Shown here: piece after piece, positions 31,031 to 41,999 of the stretch
How the letters are laid out: each line of letters opens with the position of its first letter
Numbering within the stretch: the first letter of the stretch is position 1
Assembly: GCA_933207985.1 (NCBI GenBank)
Contig: OW240912.1
Span: forward strand, 250,659,522-250,723,521
Direction of reading: 5' to 3'
Length of the DNA: 64,000 bases
From: Pelobates cultripes
Lineage: Eukaryota > Chordata > Amphibia > Anura > Pelobatidae
Translations under genes and position numbers: made by a program
The notes under the pieces: generated by a model
Databases searched by the model: none
Seen by the model: only the letters and a program-made list of their open reading frames with translations
What the model was told of the DNA's origin: nothing

Positions 31031-33183
31031 AATAATATAATAATACAGTAAGACAGTAATAATAATGTTCAGGCCGCACTTAACTCCACCCCAGCTAAAA
31101 ATCCCTTGCAACAAATTTAGCCCCGTCCTGCCTCATATTTAGCTCTGCACCCGCCTCCCCAGCATTTGAAACTCTACACAGCTTGCACACCGTTATATAG
31201 AATACGTGCACCAGCTTTTCATGTGAAGCAACACAGACAGACAGAAACAGTGCATGTTGATTGAAACATTAAAAAAATTATAATAATGATTTTATTATAT
31301 ATATATTATTAAAAAACTTACAACTCTAGGTACCAAATTAAAGAAACTAAAAATATACAGAATGAGGTAACTATGGTGTTTTGTCATGAAATTGTTTTAT
31401 TTTATTTGTTTTGTTTTTTCTTTTAGTTTGTTTCGATGTTTCCAAATCTAGCATTACTAGGCTTCAAGCATTTACATACAAGATCACTTTAGTGATTTAT
31501 ATACACTTTGAGGTTTTTTAAAATAAGATAGTGTGTTTACACTCATTTTTAATTGTATTTAAAGACACAGCACACCTATATTCACATCCTTACTACATAA
31601 ATGCTAGTTAACATTTTATTTATGATGTGTCAAAAAAGCAAACAAAAAAATAAATTTCAGTTGGTTTAGACAAATTACCGCTCATCAAATTTGTACAGAA
31701 TGATAATGTCTAATGTGTTCATGGCTGTTGTGCTCATTAGTATTTGAAAGCTCTCAGGTATAAACATTTGCAACTCTGTATGGGTACATAAAATTGTCTG
31801 TGGCCATGCTTTCTGTTTTTCTCATTCCTTAGGGACTGCAAAGAGCATCTGGTGTTATGTGTCAGGAAAGGCTTCTTTTAATAGCTCTTGCATAGTTTTT
31901 GTTTAAATGCAAGCCTACAGATACCACTGCATTGTTGAGGGAATTTTTATTTGTATCTATAAATATGGGGATTTTTTTCCTGTTTTTTAGCTTTTCAAAG
32001 CACAGGTTCTGAATTGATGGCATTACTTAACAATAAGACTTACTTCTCATCTATTACCTAAAGTGACACACAAAAGCTGTCTGTGTCCCAGACTGGAACT
32101 AATTCTAAGAGTGATTGTGTCAGAGGAAGGCATCCAGTTTATTATCAACAGACATAAGCAATTAAAATCATGTATAGACAAAAACAAGTAAACCAATACA
32201 AGTTGGGAGACCAATAGGTTAAACATCAGGTCTTCAAAATGGCTCTAGGGCTTTGGTTGCAAAAACCTTTGATTATAGAGCATTGAATAAAAAGACACCA
32301 TTTAGTGGTCAGTCTACTGTTAACTCCCCCAAGACAATAACCTCTGACACTGTAGTGATAGGAATTCCTGCTGTGAATACAGAATATAGTTTGCATATAC
32401 TGTATAATTTGGAGATGAAGGGGATATTTATAAAGGCAAAACAGGTGCCATTTTGGATGCAAAGTGCTTAATACTGAGAGACATTCTAATGGCTTCCATG
32501 GTGATTTCTTCTTATTTATCCCCAGAATAGCACCTGATTTTGCCTTAATTAATCTTCTCCGCATGTAGCAAACTTTTTAAATTGAAGTGTTCTCAAATAT
32601 TAAAAGATATGATAGGCTACTACTAGGCTGAATTTGATGATCAGCTCTTCTAAAAAACACATGAGACAATATATCTGACTGACCATATGATTTTGATGCA
32701 TGTGTGTAAGTAAGAGCACACTTAAAGAGCACCTGAATGACAATGCTACATATTACAGGCAGTGCTAGAGTCCTGCAGGAATGCTTGGGAATGTCGTTCC
32801 TGCACTTTTTTTAGCAGGAACTTTTTTAAAGCCATAAAAGCTGTCCAATATCCTGTTCCCTTACTGGGCCTGTGGCTGGGTAGTTATATATCAATGGTGG
32901 TTGATTATTTGGTATGTGTCTTGTTGGGCAGGAGTATGTATCTAAGTATATGTCTTGTGAGGTAATGACAGCTTAAAACTGAACAGGTGAATGTGGATAA
33001 GTAGTGGTAGGGTCAGTGACAACTGACACCCACAACCTGTGGATAGATGCTGGGGTTAGCATGTCCCCCCATAATAAATCTAATAGGCCCCACCCTCGCT
33101 GTCAGTGCGTGAGAATATGTAGAGAACATTAGATAGTCTTTCAATGTTCTTTTATTAAGTAGCCCCCACCTACTGGCCTAATA
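31031..33183. other. AT-rich, no recognised feature
   Basis: Long stretch without an element end or domain. TTAAAGAGCACCTGAATG near 32723 may be an isolated T2-like end. Confidence 0.45.
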
Positions 33184-33634
33184 GATCAAGTTGGTGCAGG
33201 AGACATTGCTTACCTAGATTTCAGTAAGGCTTTTGACACTGTCACACATAGAAGGCTTATGAATTTTTGAGTTTTTAATCCAATATTGTTGAATGGGTTA
33301 AGTAGTGACTTAGTGACAGGCAACAGAGAGTTGTAGTCAATGTAGTATATTTGAAGCAAGGTGAGTGGGGTACCTCAGGCATGGGCCCCACTTGGACCCA
33401 TTCTCCTCAATATTTTTTATGAATGACGGTAAAGTATGTCTTTTTGCTGACACAAAGATTTGCAACAGGGTTGATGTTCCAGGGGGGATAAGCCTAATGG
33501 CAAATGATTTAGGTAAACTAGAAAAATGGTGAGCGCTATGGTAATTGACATTTAATGTGGATAAGTGCAAAATTATGCATCTTAGGTGTAAAAATCCTAG
33601 GGCAGAGTACAGAATATTTGATACAGTCCTTACC
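33184..33634 (+). pseudogene. CR1 reverse transcriptase, copy D, part 1
   Basis: Decayed CR1 starting further 5' than copies B and C: it retains the DLDFSKAFD-like lead-in (about 33211-33240), the region before GVPQG and a damaged catalytic box (LFAD followed by a deletion, near 33440). Stops and indels are frequent. It is cut at 33634 by a 574-bp insertion with an 8-bp duplication and resumes at 34209. Confidence 0.8.
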
Positions 33635-33845
33635 TAGAGACGGCCTCTATGGCTGAGATCATCAAGCTTTATGATCTCAGCCAATCCGCACTGACACAGG
33701 AAGCACCTCTAGGGACCGTCTGAGTGTCTGTCACTAGAGGTGTCACTAGGAAGCAATGTAAACACTGCCTTTTCTCTGAAAAGTCAGTGTTTACATTGAA
33801 AAGCCTGCAGGGATAGGCTATAGACACCAGAACCACTACATTAAG

Positions 33846-33887
<42 letters not shown>

Positions 33888-34208
33888 CTGCTAGTGAGTG
33901 AGCTTGCTTGCATGTGTGTGTGTGTGTGTGTGCCAGCTAGTGAGTGAGCTTGTGTTTTTATGTCAATGAGCTTGTGTGTGTCAGTGAGATTGTCTGTGTC
34001 TGCATGTGAGTATGCTTACTGTATAATTAAATGTTTTACTCTGAAAGGACCAATATTTTATATTAGAACAAGCAATATATATTTGAGATATATATATATA
34101 TATATATATATATTACTCAATCATCTGGGGTGGCAAGACATAGCCTTACATATTACATGCAACAAGAGTTTTTATCTAGGGCTGCTTTGTATCCCCAGAC
34201 CGGCCCTG
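33635..34208. mobile_element. 574-bp insertion with 8-bp TSD (hAT-type)
   Basis: TCCTTACC flanks it at 33627-33634 and 34209-34216. The right end AGACCGGCCCTG matches the hAT MITE terminus (CAGGGCCGG in reverse). The left end TAGAGACGGCC is not a good inverted match. Inside are T2-MITE-like sequence (33640-33840), a TG microsatellite (33846-33885) and a TA run (34089-34112). It may be a composite element. Confidence 0.7.
33846..33931. repeat. TG microsatellite
   Basis: (TG)n tracts with short interruptions. Confidence 0.95.
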
Positions 34209-34521
34209 TCCTTACCTCAAGACCTGAGGAAAGGGATTTATGAGTAATTATTTCAGATGACTTAAAGGTAGGCAGACAATGTAATAGAGGGAATGCTAGC
34301 AGAATGTTTGGTTGTATAGGGAGAAGTATTAGCAGTAGAAAGAGGGAAGTGCTAATTCCATTGTACAGAACACTGGTGAGACTTCCCTTGGAGTATTGTA
34401 TGCAGTACTGAAGACCATATCTCCAGAAGGATATTGTTACTTTTAAAAGAGATCAGTGCAGAGCTACTAAACTGGTTCATAGATTGCAGGGTAGACTATG
34501 GAGGAAACTATCTACCCTTAA
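34209..34521 (+). pseudogene. CR1 copy D, part 2
   Basis: Resumes after the TSD with EERDL-like sequence, then QCN, the Met-Leu-Gly-Cys block and the EYC-QYW region in broken frames. It becomes faint after 34490 and ends at a TTAA (34518-34521). The CR1 sequence resumes at 38095 from a TTAA at the matching consensus position. Confidence 0.75.
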
Positions 34522-34640
34522 TACTGGACACTATAATTGTATTGAATTTTAACCCCTTGCATATTTTTAAACTATATATCTCTAACCACCATTTCTTTGT
34601 CATTGTATCTTAACTGGACGTGCTTGCTCTTTAGTGTGTA

Positions 34641-34753
<113 letters not shown>

Positions 34754-34849
34754 TTGCTCATACACACATATATTCTGCAGTTTGTCTTGTCCTGCATGCT
34801 AAAGCTAGTTGCTCCCTGCCCTGCTCAACATTGGTTTTGTTAACTTAAA

Positions 34850-37660
34850 TGTTATTCAACATCCTGCTTATCTCTAAAGATTTTCTCTGTTATTTCTTCA
34901 CCCCCCCCCTTATTTTATTGATACCCACCCGAATGTCTTGCTTGACCAATCCTCACCTCCTCTGTGCATCTCCATTCTATAGCTTTTATTGCAGTCCTGT
35001 TTTGACTTTATCATCTCTGTCTTCCACAGTCTGAGTTTTAAAAGACCACTTCTAGCAAACCTGAACAGTGCTCAGCCCACTCCTTTAAGAATTGCCGTCA
35101 TCTATCGCCCCCCCCGGTCACCCTAAACTATTCATTTAACACTTTTCCTCCTGGTTACCCCACTTTCTTTCCTCTAGCACTCCCTCTCTCATACTTGGGG
35201 ACTTCAATATCCCTATCAACAAGCTCAATTGCCCTGATGCCTCTCGTCTGCTCTCTGTAACCTCCTCCTTTGGACTCACACAGATTTCTTCCTCAGCAAC
35301 TCACACCGCAGGAAACACTCTTGACCTCATCTTCACCAATCTCTGTACCACCTGTGATCTCGCCACTGCTCCATTTCCTTTGTCTGACCACCATCTGCTA
35401 ACATTTAACATCTGCATACCCCATATCAAAATCTCACCACCATCCACTCTTCAACCTCGCAGAAACCTCAACTCTCTCGATCTCCAGCACTTCTCCACTA
35501 AACTCCAAACACTCCTTTTACCCATCTCAAATCACAACTGCCCTAACTCTGCAAACTCACTCTACAACTCCACTCTCTCCTCTCAACTTGACATCATGGC
35601 ACCTCCTACAGTTAAACGCAGCAAGCGCCCCCAACTACAACCCTGGCACACCAAGCTGACCCATTACCTCCAAAAATGTTCCAGAACTGCTGAACGCTGC
35701 TGGAGAAAGTCTCACTTTGCATCTGACTTTGTCCACTATAAATTTATGCTGCGCTCCTACAGCATGGCTCTTTCCTCTGCAAAAGTAAGCTACTTCAACA
35801 CCCTCATAAGCACACTGTCCCACCAACCCAAACACCTGTTTCACACTTTTGATGCACTTCTTTGCCCTGTGACTCCCCCTGCTTCCACAACCTTGACCGC
35901 CACAAACTTTGCATCTCATTTCACTGAGAAGATCTCTACAATCAGGTAAGAGATCTCTAATCTTTCTTCAACCAGTATCAATACATCACCCAACCCCACT
36001 CCCCCTGCCATCCTAAGCTCATTTGCACCTGCTACAGCACAGGAGGTTTCTGCTCTGCTCCTGTCCTCCCGCCCCACCACCTGCTCCCTCGATCCTATTC
36101 CCTCGCATCTCATCCACACTTTGTCTCCCTCTCTTGCTCTTCCTCTCGCTAACATTTTCAATCTCTCCCTTTCCTCTGGCACATTTCCCTCTGCCTTCAA
36201 ACATGCAACCGTAACCCCAATTCTGAAAAAGCCCAACCTTGATCCCAACTCCCCATCCAACTACCGCCCTATCTTGCTACTGCCATTTGCCTCCAAGATC
36301 CTCGAGAGAGTTGTCTACGCCAGATTGACAGACTTTCTTGAAACCAACTCTCTGCTTGACCCCCTTCAGTCTGGATTCCGCGCTGGTCACTCTGTCGAAA
36401 CTGCTGTGACCAAAGTATCCAATGATTTAATTGCTGCTAAATCTCGCGGCCAATACTCTATCCTAATCCTCCTTGATCTTTCTGCTGCCTTTGACACTGT
36501 TGATCATCAACAGCTTCTTCACATTCTCCGTAACTTTGGTCTACGGGATTCTGCTCTCTCCTGGTGCTCCTCCTACCTCTCCCAGCGCTCCTTCAGTGTT
36601 TCTTTCTCTGGCTCTGCCTCTTCTCCCCAACCCCTCCCTGTCGGCGTCCCCCAAGGTTCTGTCCTCGGCCCTCTACTGTTCTCTATCTATACTGCCTCCC
36701 TTGGTAAACTCATCAGCTCTTTTGGCGTCCAATACCATTTATATGCAGATGACACGCAAATCTACCTGTCCTCCCCTGATCTCTCTCCGCCCACCTTGTC
36801 TCGTGTTTCTGACTGCCTCTCTGCTATTTCCAACTGGATAGCTGCTCACTTCCTTAAACTCAACCTGTCCAAAACAGAACTTCTAGTTTTTCCTCCCTCA
36901 AGTGCTGCTACTCCTGTGTCTGTCGCCATCCAAGTCAACGGCGCTACTATCACCTCTACCTCCCAGGCTCGCTGCCTAGGAGTTCTTTTTGATTCTGATC
37001 TCTCTTTTACTCCCCATGTTCAATCGATAGCCAAATCCTGTCGCTTCCAACTCAAGAACATAGCGCGCATCCGCCCATATCTAACGCCGGACGTGGCTAA
37101 GGTACTGGTTCATGCTGTTGTTCTCTCTCGCCTTGACTATTGCAATCCCCTTCTCACCAGTCTTACATGTTCCCAGCTTGCACCGCTGCAATCTATAATG
37201 AATGCGGCTGCGAGGCTAATTTTCCTGTCCGGTCGCACCTTCCACGCCTCCACGCTCTGTCAGTCTCTGCATTGGCTTCCAGTTAGATTTAGGGCCTAAT
37301 TCAAAATTCTGGCGCTTGCTTACAAATCCCTACACAATGCTGCTCCAACATACCTATCCTCCCTCATACACAAGTATGTCCCGTCGAGACCCCTTGCGCT
37401 CAGCCCAAGACCTACTCCTATCCTCTGCCCGGATCCCCACCTCTGATGCTCGCCTTGAAGACTTCTCCAGGGCTGCACCTATTCTGTGGAACTCCCTTCC
37501 CTCCTCAATCAGACTTTCACCCAGCCTCGATTCCTTCAAAAAATCTTTGAAAACTCACTTCTTCATTAAAGCGTATCAATTAAACTGTCAGCAGTTTTCT
37601 CATCCCCCACCCCATGACTCCGTTCCTTCACCTGTCAAAAATGACCTACCAAGCACTTAA
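34850..37660 (+). pseudogene. L2-clade LINE polyprotein (endonuclease + RT)
   Basis: Near-complete but dead L2 ORF2. Endonuclease blocks, all in one frame: IAVIYRPPRSP (35089), LGDFNIP (35194), NTLDLIFTN (near 35314) and LSDHHLL (near 35380). RT blocks: [10 protein letters not shown] (near 36260), [12 protein letters not shown] (near 36472), [17 protein letters not shown] (near 36640) and the catalytic YADD at 36742-36753, then [11 protein letters not shown] and LDYCNPLL. The C-terminus RLEDFSRAAPILWNSLP is in the +2 frame. Lesions seen: a stop near 35124, CAA-to-TAA at 35947-35949, a stop at 37297-37299 and a one-base insertion near 37390. The 3' UTR lacks the usual L2 tail, so the 3' end is truncated at the T2 boundary. 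Confidence 0.93.
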
Positions 37661-38094
37661 TAAACCCTTCTGTAACAAACTATTTAATTCCCCTACTTTC
37701 AGAGAAACTGCTATGTTTATAATAGGGTTAATCCAGCCTCTAGAGCCTCTAGTGGCTGTCTCATTGACAGCCGCTAGAGGCGCTTGCGTGCTTCTCACTG
37801 TGAAAATCACATTGAGAAGATGCTTGCGTCCATAGGAAAGCATTATAAATGCTTTCCTATGAACTGGCTGAATGCGCGCACGGCTCCTGCCACGCATGCG
37901 CATTCAGCCGATGACGTCACTATGAAGGAGGAGAGGAGAAGGAGAGCTCCCCGCCCGGCGCTGGAGAAAGGTAAGATTTCAACCCCTTCCTCTCCCCAGA
38001 GCCTGGCGGGAGGGGGACCCTGAGGGTGGGGGCAACCTCAGGGCACTATAGTACCAGGAAAACAAGTATGTTTTCCTGGCACTATAGTGGTCCT

Positions 38095-38447
38095 TTAACA
38101 TAAATAGCATGGAGGAAAGATGAGACAGGGGGGATATGATAGAAACATTTAAATACATAAAGGGAATCAACACAGTAAAAGAGGGGACTATATTTAAAAG
38201 AAGAAAAACTACCACAAGAAGACATGGTCTTAAATTAGAGGGGCAAAGGTTTAAAAATAATATCAGTGAGCATTACTTTACTGAGAGGGTAGTGAATGCA
38301 TGGAATAGCCTTCAAGCTGAAGTAGTAGAGGTTAACACAGTGAGGAAATTTAAGATATAAGATAAGGCCAGGGACTAATAAAAGTATTTTGAAAATTGGG
38401 CAGACTTTATGGGCCAAATGGTTTTTATCACATTCTATGTTTCTATG
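38095..38447 (+). pseudogene. CR1 copy D, part 3 (C-terminus and 3' UTR)
   Basis: From the TTAA on, the sequence runs through the GDMIETFKYIKGINTVKEG block (38130-38190), then VVNAWNSL-AEVVEVNTV and a shortened 3' UTR ending CATTCTATGTTTCTATG (38431-38447). The codons from 38136 to 38360 are open. Confidence 0.85.
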
Positions 38448-38888
38448 TAATAGTATAAAGTATTTGATCCCCTGCTGATTTTGAACATTTGCCCATCTGT
38501 GGAGGGAGCTCAAAGGTTCGATTTGCTAAACATCAGCCTTGAAACATTAGTGACTTGAAGAGGGACAAAATCCCTCCTGAGATGTGTGCAAAAAGTGGGA
38601 CAAAATCCCTCCTGAGATGTGTGCAAACCTGGTGGCCAACTACAGGAAAAGTCTAACCTCTGTGATTGCCAACAAGGGTTTTGCACCAAGTACTAAGTCA
38701 AAGGGGTCAAATACTTATTTCACTCATTGACATGCAAATCAATTTATAACATTTTTCTGGATTTTTCTTTATTCCATCTCTCACTGTTAAAATACACCTA
38801 CCATTAAAATTATTGACTGATCTTTCCTTTGACAGTGGGCAAACGTTCAAAACCAGCAAAGGATCAAATACTTTTTTACCTCACTGTA
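38448..38888 (+). mobile_element. Tc1-type element, internally deleted fossil
   Basis: Left end AAGTATTTGATCCCCTGCTG (about 38458) and right end ATCAAATACTTTTTTACCTC then ACTG (to 38886), followed by TA, are imperfect inverted ends of a second, different Tc1 family. It abuts the CR1 tail at a TA. Only the transposase C-terminus remains inside. Confidence 0.75.
38570..38699 (+). pseudogene. Tc1-type transposase, C-terminal scrap
   Basis: [17 protein letters not shown] followed by [11 protein letters not shown] is the C-terminal end of a Tc1 transposase; the catalytic core is deleted. The bases coding for the DKIPPEMCA part occur twice in tandem (about 38561-38590 and 38596-38627). Confidence 0.7.
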
Positions 38889-39246
38889 TAACAGCAATTA
38901 TTTGGTGAGGAGTTGCCCTATGGACAAGTCTCTGCTAAGTAGGGTGAATATGACTAAGACAGATAGGTAGTGAAATCCATACTATATCTTTGTCTGGGTG
39001 ACATCTCCTTCTAATGCAGGCTGACTTGTAGTTCAGAGAGAATGAGCTGTGTATATACACCGATACACTGATAAGGAAGTATTTTTCTGGCATCAGAGGC
39101 TTAAGAGTCAGGTTTCTGGTGTAGCATTCTTCAAGTGTTTATTGTTTTTTGTGTAAACATCATAAAGATTTGAGCATGCAAAAAATACACAAAATTAATG
39201 AAATCATAATTTAGCAAATGCATTGAAGTTCTCTTGGTGCCTGGAA
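38889..39246. other. No recognised feature
   Basis: Non-coding sequence between a Tc1 fossil and a T2 MITE. Confidence 0.4.
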
Positions 39247-39689
39247 TTAAAGGATCACTATAGTGTCAGGAAAACAAAGCATTTTTCCTGACACTATAGT
39301 GCCTTGAGAGTGCCCCAACCCTCAGGGTCTCCTTTCCATGGTGCTGAAGGGGTTAAAACCTCTCCTCCCCCGCCAACGTCAGCTCCCCCATCCAACATCA
39401 GTGGAGCCGAATGCGCATGCGCCGAATGCGAATGCGCATTTCTCAATGCTTTCCTATGGACGCTCTGCGTGATGGATGCAAAATTTGCATCCAGCATCGC
39501 AGATGTGCCTCTAGTGGCTGTCCGGAAGACAGCCACTAGAGGCTGGATTAACCCCAAATGTAAACATAGCAGTTTCTCTGAAACTGCTATGTTTGCATCT
39601 GAAGGGTTAAAAGGGTTAAAAGCAGGGACCTGGCACCCAGACCACTTCATTGAGCTGAAGTGGTCTGGGTGACTATAGTGTCCCTTTAA
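39247..39689. mobile_element. T2/Kolobok MITE, 443 bp, both ends
   Basis: TTAAAGGATCACTATAGTGT at the left and, in reverse, TTAAAGGGACACTATAGTCA at the right, each with TTAA. Near each end a short inverted repeat folds back (AGGAAAACAAAGCATTTTTC type at the left; CAGACCACTTC/GAAGTGGTCTG at the right). The interior holds GCGCATGCGC-rich sequence and is shared in reverse with 37690-38098. Confidence 0.93.
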
Positions 39690-39724
39690 GTAAAATCTCA
39701 ATGCATCCTTGCTGCATACAAATG

Positions 39725-39789
39725 TTTAACCCCTTAAGGACTCAGCTTCATAAATAAAAGGCCAACCTCATGCAACCTTAAGGGGATAA
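39725..39789. mobile_element. Small hairpin MITE relative
   Basis: TTTAACCCCTTAAGGACTCA at the left and ACCTTAAGGGGATAAA at the right form a ~65-bp foldback of the same family as 9941-10022. Confidence 0.55.
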
Positions 39790-40675
39790 ATAAGTACATT
39801 TTGACGATAAACAGTAACAATATTTTGTCTGTTTATGGAAGTGTTTGCCAGTTGCACGGTGTGTTTCTCTGGGATTGTGCTATCTAACCACTTACTACGG
39901 AAAAATATATTTTTGTAAATAGCACAAAGGCTTTCTAATATGTGGACTCTAAATATGGGCTATACCTGATTTTATGCCAAATAGCAAATTCATCTAATAC
40001 ATGGAATGTGTACATGAAAACTTACTTTTTTTGTTCATTTGGGTTGGCTTTATCAGGTGTTAGAACATGGATGAAGATCTTTTACAAAATGAATAGATTG
40101 GGCCTTCAGAATATAATAGAGCCATAAGCAAGTGTTTTAACAGGTCTATCAAGAAACGTGTGATCAGTTGGTCAGTGAGGTCCTGCAGAAAGTCTCTTTT
40201 TACATGAAACAGTATTGTTTGTTTATTAGGCATGAAGTGTCAGTTTAAATGTGAGATCTTTAAGGAGCTCTGGTATGTGAAATAATGCTACGTTATTGCC
40301 ATATCTAACAGAACATATAGTGCACAATTTCAGTAAATTACTGGAACTCTCAGTATGAGTCCTTTAAAGAGGGTGCAGCATAAAGGACTGGTGCACATTA
40401 TCTAATAGAGGGCTTGTGATCTCTCTTTTCACTTCGTGACTACATAATTGCATGAAATGATCCACTATGGTTATTCAGATTTATGTTAGGATTTAGAGTC
40501 CCGCTGTGCTAAGTTGAAGTATAAAGAGAATGCACGTCATTTCTGCATATTATCTTCCTACAGAAATCATTTAGAAAATCAAGGTTATGTTCTGTGGCAA
40601 ACTTCATAATGTGCTAAACTTTAAAGTACTCCTTGTGTTTGTTAATGTTTTAATCTATTTTCAAACCATTTCTAG

Positions 40676-40721
<46 letters not shown>

Positions 40722-40896
40722 TTATTGTCATTTTTTTTTCACATTAAGGATCTACTCAAAATCAGCATTAATGTTAATAACTATATATTTACTTTAAGCA
40801 TATTTAATGCCTCATGTTTAGAACTTGAGCAGTGTACAAAGTCAAGCCAACTGGTACTGCAGGATATAAGAGCACATTTTTGGTCATGTTTTACGG
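39790..40896. other. No recognised feature; TA microsatellite inside
   Basis: AT-rich and non-coding. A (TA)n tract occupies about 40679-40717; the frame across it is an artefact. Confidence 0.5.
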
Positions 40897-41032
40897 CAGG
40901 GTTAGTCAACCTTTCTCACTCCAGGTGTTGTAAACTACATCTCCCTTGGTGATTTGGTAGTAATATGGCTGAAAGAGCATTATAGAAGATGTAGTCCACA
41001 ATATCTGGAGTGCCAAAGGTTGCCTAGCCCTG
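40897..41032. mobile_element. hAT-type MITE, 136 bp
   Basis: CAGGGTTAGTCAACCTTTCT at the left and, in reverse, CAGGGCTAGGCAACCTTTGG at the right are inverted ends. The interior has the GGTGTTGTAAACTAC / GTAGTCCACAATATCT arms common to amphibian hAT MITEs. Flanking 8-mers GTTTTACG (40888-40895) and GTTTAAAG (41033-41040) agree at six of eight positions, an aged duplication. Confidence 0.85.
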
Positions 41033-41040
41033 GTTTAAAG

Positions 41041-41931
41041 CAACACTCCAAGCGGGTTTGCTAGATTTAAGTGAAAGTTAATCTTTCCCTGTTTTTTCTC
41101 TTGAACCTAGGTAAAATGTAGTCATGTATATTACACCCTCACAGCATTGTGTATAATAGAAACACTTAACTCATATAGATGTAGCTTTCCAGGGTGCCTT
41201 CCTAAATAGTAACCCCTTTCTAATCAACAAATATGTATAAATATACTCAAATTTGGGACATCACTAAACATCTACAAAAAGGATTTAACAACACATAGTG
41301 AAGTACTAAAAGAAATAAGGCGACTAGCACTATTAATTTTGCATTTACAAGATCATTAGAAGGAAAATGCCTGCTCTGTTGCAGGTTGGGGTTGGTAGAA
41401 CCTCTTTTGCTGTTCTTTCCACTGGGGTTGGGTTCAGGTTTCGGGGTCAGATATTTAAGCTCCAATGAGACAAATTGGGTAAGCTATCTTTCAGGATTAA
41501 ACAGATAATGTCCACTTCTTTAAAGAAGTTAAACTCTGTGTACACTACCAGATCTAAAAATTCCATCTTCTGGTAACTATAGAGACTTTTTCCAACTGAT
41601 TTTCTAATTAGTATTTTTATATACCCACTTGTCCCACTGTTTGCTCTCTTAATGTGCTCTATTTTTATTCCTATATGTTTTATTTTAAAAGAAAGTACAT
41701 AATGGATATTGGAAGATTTAGAAAACAGATTTCCACCAATGTTGCTAAATGTTTTGGCAATGGTATTTTAAACAGTTACACCAAAAAAACACAATATCAA
41801 TTATATGTTTTTAAAATTAGAATGATTATTAAAACACAAACTAAATAAAATAGGAAGTGGCTACGCATTACCCCTGGGGGATTTAAGGTTGTTCAAAGAC
41901 ACCGCCTAAACCATGATTCTATGAATGAAAT
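41041..41931. other. No recognised feature
   Basis: A T2-like start (TTAAAGCAACACTCC, about 41035) overlaps the hAT flank but has no partner end. The rest is AT-rich and non-coding. Confidence 0.4.
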
Positions 41932-41998
41932 AGATTGGCTGAGAATCATGGGAGTTGTAGTTCAGCAACATCTGGAGGGCCAGAGTTTGGGGAAGGCA
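41932..41998. mobile_element. hAT-type MITE fragment
   Basis: CATGGGAGTTGTAGTTCAGC then AACATCTGGAGGGCC is the right half of the ATGGGA-TTGTAGTT class of hAT MITEs. A similar scrap lies at 63290-63312. Confidence 0.5.
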
Positions 41999-41999
41999 T

